From Acanthacorydalis orientalis (lineage: Eukaryota > Arthropoda > Insecta > Megaloptera > Corydalidae): DNA of 64,000 bases. The DNA is taken from assembly GCA_034766995.1 (NCBI GenBank), contig CM068315.1:3802736-3866735 (forward strand), read 5' to 3'. Every line of letters starts with the position of its first letter. The stretch's first letter is position 1. The notes beneath the pieces are model-generated. The model saw nothing but the letters and a program-made list of their open reading frames with translations. It searched no databases and was not told the DNA's origin. This document shows, piece after piece, positions 58,999 to 64,000 of this stretch. Both the position numbers and the translations under genes were made by a program.

Positions 58999-59350
58999 AG
59001 TAACAAACATTTCTTCTATATTCGTTTTTACCACTCAAATTTAAAATTATTTTTCATAAAATGTTTATGTTTAACATTTATACTTTTTTTAACTAGATGA
59101 AGTACTTATATATGTAGACAAAACTAAAAGTATATATTTAAAATCTTTTCATTATATATATTTTTATACATATATATTGTAGTAACAAAAAGTCCTTTTA
59201 TATTGAACTTCTTCGTTTTTACCACTCCAATTTAAAATTATTTTTCATAAAATGTTTATGTTCAACATTTATCCTTTTTTTAACTAAATGAAGTACTTAT
59301 ATATGTAGACAAAATTAAGAATGTATGTTTAAATTTTTTTCATTTAATAT
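58985..59350 (+). repeat. Tandem duplication, ~185-bp period
   Basis: Two units (from about 58994 and 59177) share ATTGTAGTAACAAA, TTCGTTTTTACCACTC, AATTTAAAATTATTTTTCAT, AAAATGTTTATGTT, GAAGTACTTATATATGTAG and TTTTCATT. A TA-rich tract borders each unit. They are highly similar, so the duplication is recent. Confidence 0.85.
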
Positions 59351-59599
59351 ATATATATATAGACATGTACTGTATTTTCAAATATTTTCTTGTTATATAA
59401 TAGAATCTAACTGTATCCAAAATTAAATTATACAGGTAAGATGGTGGAATTGAACGAAATAAGATGAATCTTCTGTTCTAACAAAATAATTAGACTGAAA
59501 TTAATATGTCATTATCGATAATGAATTTTGATAGAGGTAGAAAGAAGGATACAGTGCTGTGAACAGAGATGTTTGAATATAATCAATTTATTTGAATCC

Positions 59600-59965
59600 G
59601 GTTTCATTTGAATTCAGTGGTATGGCTCTGTTATGTCTCTTTTCTGGTAACAATGTGAAAATACTTGGAGCATTCAATATATATACATATATATATATAT
59701 ATAATCTTGAACCACTAACGATACAGTGCTGAATAAAATCCAGTAGAAACCTTTTCAATTTCAACGACCCAGCAAGTCTACATTTTCTACATATCAACTG
59801 CATTTTCTGATATCCTTATCCCACCGATTCATTATCCTCTTTATAATCCGTTTTTATATTTTTCTTAACTGGTAATCAATATGTACTATTTTTGATTCTT
59901 TACTGACATTTCTTTTTATAATATCTCCATTTCATTTACATTTTAAACTTTTACATTTCTTATTT
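59600..59965 (-). pseudogene. RTE/BovB-like LINE 3' fragment (second copy)
   Basis: On the minus strand from about 59955: KSLKCK, then KIVHID, KRIIKR and MNRWDKDIRK in shifting frames. After that comes TTTATTCAGCACTGTATCG, which matches TTTATTCAGCAATGGATTT at the end of the 4.0-kb RTE fragment. MxRWDKDIRK fits the family's KRWDKEI... segment. It is more decayed than the 4.0-kb copy. The minus frame at 59588-59803 overlaps the 3' part in one register and is not a gene. Confidence 0.5.
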
Positions 59966-60020
59966 TTAGTTAGTCTGACTTTATAATTATTATATTTTTT
60001 TCTATAATTTTTTTTATTGT

Positions 60021-60058
<38 letters not shown>

Positions 60059-60960
60059 TATTTATGATCAAAAATCCTCGGTTAAATATCATTACAAATA
60101 TGTTGTGAGTTTCTATAAAAAAGTTTTTAAAAAAAGTTTCAAGAACTGATGTTTTCTGTCCAACACCCTTGTCTAAAGTTTGAACCATATTGGTTAAATA
60201 TCTGTTTCGATTTGCAATTTATGTGTATAGGTTTTCATCTTCTGTTTTTTTTTTATTTCTGAAATGTTTAAAGATTTTCTATCGATTTATTTGATTACAG
60301 AGGCTATATCTATAATGTATTAATTCCAAATGTAAATAAATTAAGAATATTATTATGAAATTTACTGAAATTAGACAAAGACTGTCTAAAAATGTAAAAT
60401 AAAAACGAACTGATGTTAATATTATGATAAGCCTGTGTAATGGCTTTATTAGTTATCATTTTTTTGAAAACGAATTAAAAAGCTGTATTCTAATAGATGA
60501 TTTTACTATTTTACTATTAGATGATTTCATTGTTTTTAAAATTCGAAACAGCGATTCAAGAAATACAATTTGTCATCAACAGAATGATTAAAATAAATTA
60601 AAAATGTAAAAATGTGATTAAGATTCAGAGAAAGGATTATATGTATTCCTAAAAGTAGAAAAAGCATTAACAGTGATATACTTAAGCTGAGAGAGATTCT
60701 TTTCATGAATGCCATATTTAATAAAAATTATTATTTAAATCTTATTACATTATTTTATCTGTCAATCTTTAAATTTCATCGTTTGATAAATCTTTGTACC
60801 TTTTCATTATCCTATTATAATTTATTCCTTTTCATTATCCAATATTTCATTGTTATTTCATTGTCGTATTATTTTCATTATTTTTATACATTTTCATTAT
60901 ATTTTTACGTTTTTATTTATCTACTGTATTAGAAATTGTTGAATTATTTCATCATAAATA
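59966..60960. other. AT-rich tract without recognisable gene
   Basis: (TA)n at 60025-60060. The region 60770-60920 is rich in TTTTCATTAT-type short repeats; the plus frame 60705-60932 is a translation of these. Confidence 0.6.
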
Positions 60961-61512
60961 TTTATTCGGTAGGAGAAAATTGTGGTTTTTATTTTCTGAA
61001 CTTTAACTCTATTTTTTTTCAATAAAAGTGTCATTACATCATCTTGACGTTAAAATCATTTTGAAGTGGATTTTTCGATCTACAGTTTGGTAACATAGAC
61101 TTTGGTTTTATTATTAATTTTGTTTTAAATTGGGCTATTGAATTAAAAATGGAAAAGAAGCAAATAAGAGTAAAATTTTTGAATGACTTAAAAACGGGTA
61201 GTAAAGCAGCAGAACTGCTCGTTAACTAAACAATGCTTTTGGTGTGGATACTGTCAAGGAATGTACGCTACAATCATGGTTCCAAAAATTTCGTGCTGCG
61301 GACGAGAGCCTTGAAGATGAAGAAGGTCGTGGACGTCCTTCTCCAGTACATAACGACAAACTGAATGCATTAGTTGAACCAGAACCATGCATAACGATTC
61401 GAGAACTTGCACAAAAGTCAGGTGTTAGTTATCCAACAGTTCTGGATCGCATATTATAAAATGTGTATGAATTTGAAGGTCATAAACCGCAATTATTTTT
61501 CTGACAACCTGA
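60961..61512 (+). mobile_element. Mariner family II, deleted copy c
   Basis: About 552 bp. The left end is decayed (TCGGTAGGAGAAAATTGTGG); the right end reads TTTTTCTGACAACCTGA next to TA. The transposase start is MEKKQIRVKFLNDLKTGSKA (ATG at about 61149). A one-base loss and a TAA at 61223-61225 follow, then a 71-codon frame: VKECTLQSWFQKFRAADESL, DEEGRGRPSPVHNDKLNALV, ITIRELAQKSGVSYPTVLD. The helix-turn-helix region is the best preserved of the three copies. It jumps to NVYEFEGHKP and the 3' end with no catalytic domain. The deletion junction region and the TAA are shared with copy b at 18958-19507. Confidence 0.8.
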
Positions 61513-62235
61513 TATATTCTTATTGAAAAAAAAACAGTATTATTTCGATAGATATATAAATTTTTACACGTCCATTTTCCTGTATAGACAATATAAGACT
61601 GTGTTTCTTTTACATGTTCTAAACTTGAAAAAATTTATTAAAGTGGAATTAATTTAAATTGAAAAATATTTTGGTAAGAGTAGTTAAAATTATTTATTCT
61701 CTAATATATGATTAAGTGTGTATTTGTAATAAAATAAATTATATTTAACCGTTTTTAATGTTTCTGTAATACCACAATTATTAATTATTTTAGCTTGATT
61801 CAAATATCTCATTAGAACTTTGATTGAAAAATATTGGTAAAAATTTAAAATGTTATTTAAGATCATCATATTTATCTTAAAATCAGTTAGATATACTTTA
61901 CGAATTTCCATATTTTTTTATACAATTAACAGAAAAAAGTAAGAAATGTGTAAAATATAAAGTCTATTTTTAAAACACGTGGAATTGGACAAATTCAAAT
62001 AAAACCGGCACGTTTTATATTGAATAGACAATTCGAACTTGTCGCTATCAGCGAAAAGACAATTCTGGTAAAGAAGTTTGAAACATTATTAGTTGGTACA
62101 AGATGTTTTAATGCTCGTGCAAAAAATTCACATTTGTTGGTTAGTGGCGATTTTTATGTAATTATTATTTTTAATTTCAACTTGTAGCTGCCAGTATGAG
62201 AGCCAGTATGTAGAATAAATAGAAGATATGTAATG
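61513..62235. other. AT-rich tract without recognisable gene
   Basis: No transposon signature. A slightly CpG-richer patch at 61975-62110 (AAACCGGCACG, CTTGTCGCTATCAGCG) has no frame. Confidence 0.5.
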
Positions 62236-62347
62236 TTTTTAAATGTTAAGGATTAAACTAGAAAATCCTAAAACGAGGAGAAAATAAATTAATTTAAAAC
62301 AGAGTTATGATTGATTCAATGACAAGACACCGAATTAATTTTTACAC

Positions 62348-62351
<4 letters not shown>
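62236..62351 (-). mobile_element. Mariner family I, solo 5' end (copy f)
   Basis: On the minus strand it reads TTAGGTGTAAAAATTAATTC, GGTGTCTTGTCATTGAATC, AATCATAACTCTGTTTTAAA, then CGTTTTAGGATTTTCTAG and CCTTAACAT, collinear with the first 110 bp of copy a. It abuts a (TA)n tract of about 75 bases at exactly its terminus. This is the best preserved 5' end in the window. Confidence 0.75.
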
Positions 62352-62420
<69 letters not shown>

Positions 62421-62428
62421 GTATATAA
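62352..62428. repeat. (TA)n at mariner terminus
   Basis: About 75 bases of TA with two TG interruptions, beginning at the TA target dinucleotide of the mariner end. Confidence 0.95.
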
Positions 62429-63100
62429 GTAACGAAAAATATAACTTAATAAATATTATCGTTAAAAGTTTTATCTTTACAAAAAGAAAACTCGAGAAAT
62501 AACAATTGTTAATAAAAATCTTAAACTTATAATTGATTCTGAATAAATCTTCATTTTGTTTTTTATTATTTCGATTTTTATTAAAAGAAAATATTTTATA
62601 CTTTTAATTATTTTTCCGTTAGTTTAACTAAGGAAAGAAACGACTTACAAACAAATCAAGATAATTAAATTTTCCTCTCAGTGCGATAAAGATCAATTTT
62701 TGAGTTTACTGTCTAAAAATATCTGTTTTACACATATGTGATTATTGACTTTATGTGGAACTTTTCTTTTCTGGTCTCTGTTTATTTCATATTTAATATA
62801 TATATATATATATATATAGAATATATATACAGATATATATTTGTATACATATATAATTTTTCATTATATTTTATTATGTATAAAAGTGTTCAAAACCAAA
62901 ATTTCTTTCTGGACACAATTTAGAACAAGATCAACGCATATAATTTTTATTCCTTTTCGTAAAAGCCAGTTGTTATAAATTGTAATTTTTTTGACACTTT
63001 TTTTTAAACTAACAACAGTATATACAATATTAAATATTTACAAAATGGAAACGAAACTTTATAGGACTTTTTTTCAAGAAATTGCTCTTTAAAAAAATGT
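62429..63100. other. AT-rich tract without recognisable gene
   Basis: (TA)n at 62797-62830. Frame 62738-62923 is partly microsatellite translation. No gene. Confidence 0.6.
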
Positions 63101-63470
63101 TAAAAAAGAGTTCCTCGATTTATATTCAGTTCGGTCTCGGATCGTCACCGCCGTATCCATACGTATTAGCTCTATGTGTACATGAGAATCACAACATAGT
63201 TTGTGGGCGGCGGCGGTACGCGCGACGTACGGGGTCGAGGGGCCAGTGTTGTGGCCGGCGGCGTGTAAGTGGCCCTGTACGTAGAGCAGCCACTGGTATA
63301 ACATCAGCACCAGCGTCGTCTATTTCGTTAATTACGTTAAATAACATTTGCTGAATGTTGTTGTGTAGCTGGTGGGGTGCGATGCGCCCCCCACTGCAGT
63401 GTCACAAGGCGTTGTTGCGAACAAGCATCGCAGAGAGGGTTGACGATATCGAATCCTTCGACTTATCATT
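63101..63470 (+). promoter_or_regulatory. CpG-rich island, possible promoter and exon
   Basis: GC and CG content jump here: GGATCGTCACCGCCG, GTGGGCGGCGGCGGTACGCG, GTTGTGGCCGGCGGCG. TATATTCAGTTCGG (A at 63128) fits the arthropod initiator TCAGT. GGCGGCGT followed by GTAAGTGG at 63265 could be a splice donor, although the last exon base is T instead of G. A 90-codon frame (63082-63354) reads through the donor and is arginine- and alanine-rich without a motif. CCAGTG near 63243 and CACTGG near 63291 could pair into a hairpin. All functional readings are inference. Confidence 0.35.
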
Positions 63471-63512
63471 TGATTTTCTAAATATCTTATTTACAATTAT
63501 ACAATTATCTTT

Positions 63513-63556
<44 letters not shown>

Positions 63557-63783
63557 GTTCCGTTAAAGTTCTCAGTTATGAGAGAATAAGAGACAGGTTG
63601 AGAAAATCTAGCTTTTTTTATTTTTAAAAGTCAGATTATAATTTATTTAATAAAGATTTTAGTAATGATTAACAACATAGAGCACATATGATATTTTACC
63701 TGTTTTTTTCATTTAAACTATTAATAATTATCAAATTTTAATTAATTATATTTGTATTTAGAATTATTTTAATATAAATAATG

Positions 63784-63831
<48 letters not shown>

Positions 63832-64000
63832 ACACATTAAGAAAATTGAAAATAGAATTTGTTACTAAATCCTAAACCTATAAGAATGTTTTTATACAAA
63901 ATCTACATTTAACAGAGATATTAAACTGTACAATGAAGTCTTACACCCACTACAATTACTTTTTTTCAGTGAAACCCCTTCAGTAATAGATCGAAACAGA
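63471..64000. other. AT-rich tract with two (TA)n runs
   Basis: (TA)n at 63516-63553 and 63783-63830. No gene; the frame 63355-63627 runs from the CpG-rich island into a microsatellite. Confidence 0.6.

Noticed and set aside
60705..60932. Plus-strand frame of 75 codons with many F, Y and L residues
   Set aside because: It arises from short TTTTCATTAT-type repeats; no signal peptide or domain pattern beyond low complexity.

Overview
The window looks like intergenic or intronic DNA from an insect, possibly a hymenopteran. It is strongly AT-rich and holds roughly sixty (TA)n microsatellites. It carries decayed mariner, piggyBac, hAT and RTE-type elements, a mix common in insects. The species assignment is inference; no marker gene is present. 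I found no intact host protein-coding gene, no tRNA or rRNA, and no CRISPR array. Most open frames are (TA)n translations (YIYIYI) or chance frames. The readable protein sequence is all transposase or reverse-transcriptase relics.

Layout. 0-9 kb: a mariner 3' scrap, a palindromic foldback MITE (2.1 kb), a deleted mariner (3.3 kb), an RTE 3' end (4.0-4.4 kb, minus), and a hAT fragment running straight into a mariner fragment (7.2-8.2 kb). 9.5-11.1 kb: a tandem array of about 600-bp two-module repeats with GC-rich borders. 12.85-13.92 kb: a piggyBac relic with TTAA flank and Cys-rich C-terminal domain. 15-19.5 kb: a full-length dead mariner plus two copies of a second, internally deleted mariner. 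21-25 kb: a direct-repeat pair, one copy filled by a hAT MITE and the other a natural empty site. 28-30 kb: a second foldback MITE and a minisatellite. 30.6-31.7 kb: a CpG-rich island with a possible minus-strand first exon. 32.2-34.4 kb: a piggyBac MITE, a mariner 5' fragment and a deleted mariner keeping its catalytic DD34D domain. 36-39.8 kb: further mariner relics. 40.3-41.9 kb: a piggyBac relic with its own tandem duplication, then another duplication. 42.6-43.9 kb: the largest CpG-rich island, the best candidate for host regulatory DNA. 44.5-45.8 kb: an A-B-B-A duplicated block and a third foldback MITE. 46-64 kb: mostly microsatellites with scattered MITEs, an RTE 3' fragment, a third copy of the deleted mariner, and CpG-rich islands at about 56.0 and 63.2 kb.

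How the parts relate. The transposon story is one of parasites of parasites. Two mariner families are each represented by several copies sharing the same internal deletion, so the deleted forms were multiplied in trans. The piggyBac MITEs and foldback MITEs are likewise non-autonomous. Several elements end exactly at (TA)n tracts, and most local tandem duplications carry a (TA)n tract in or beside each unit. The few CpG-rich islands stand out against this background and are the only places where host function seems plausible.
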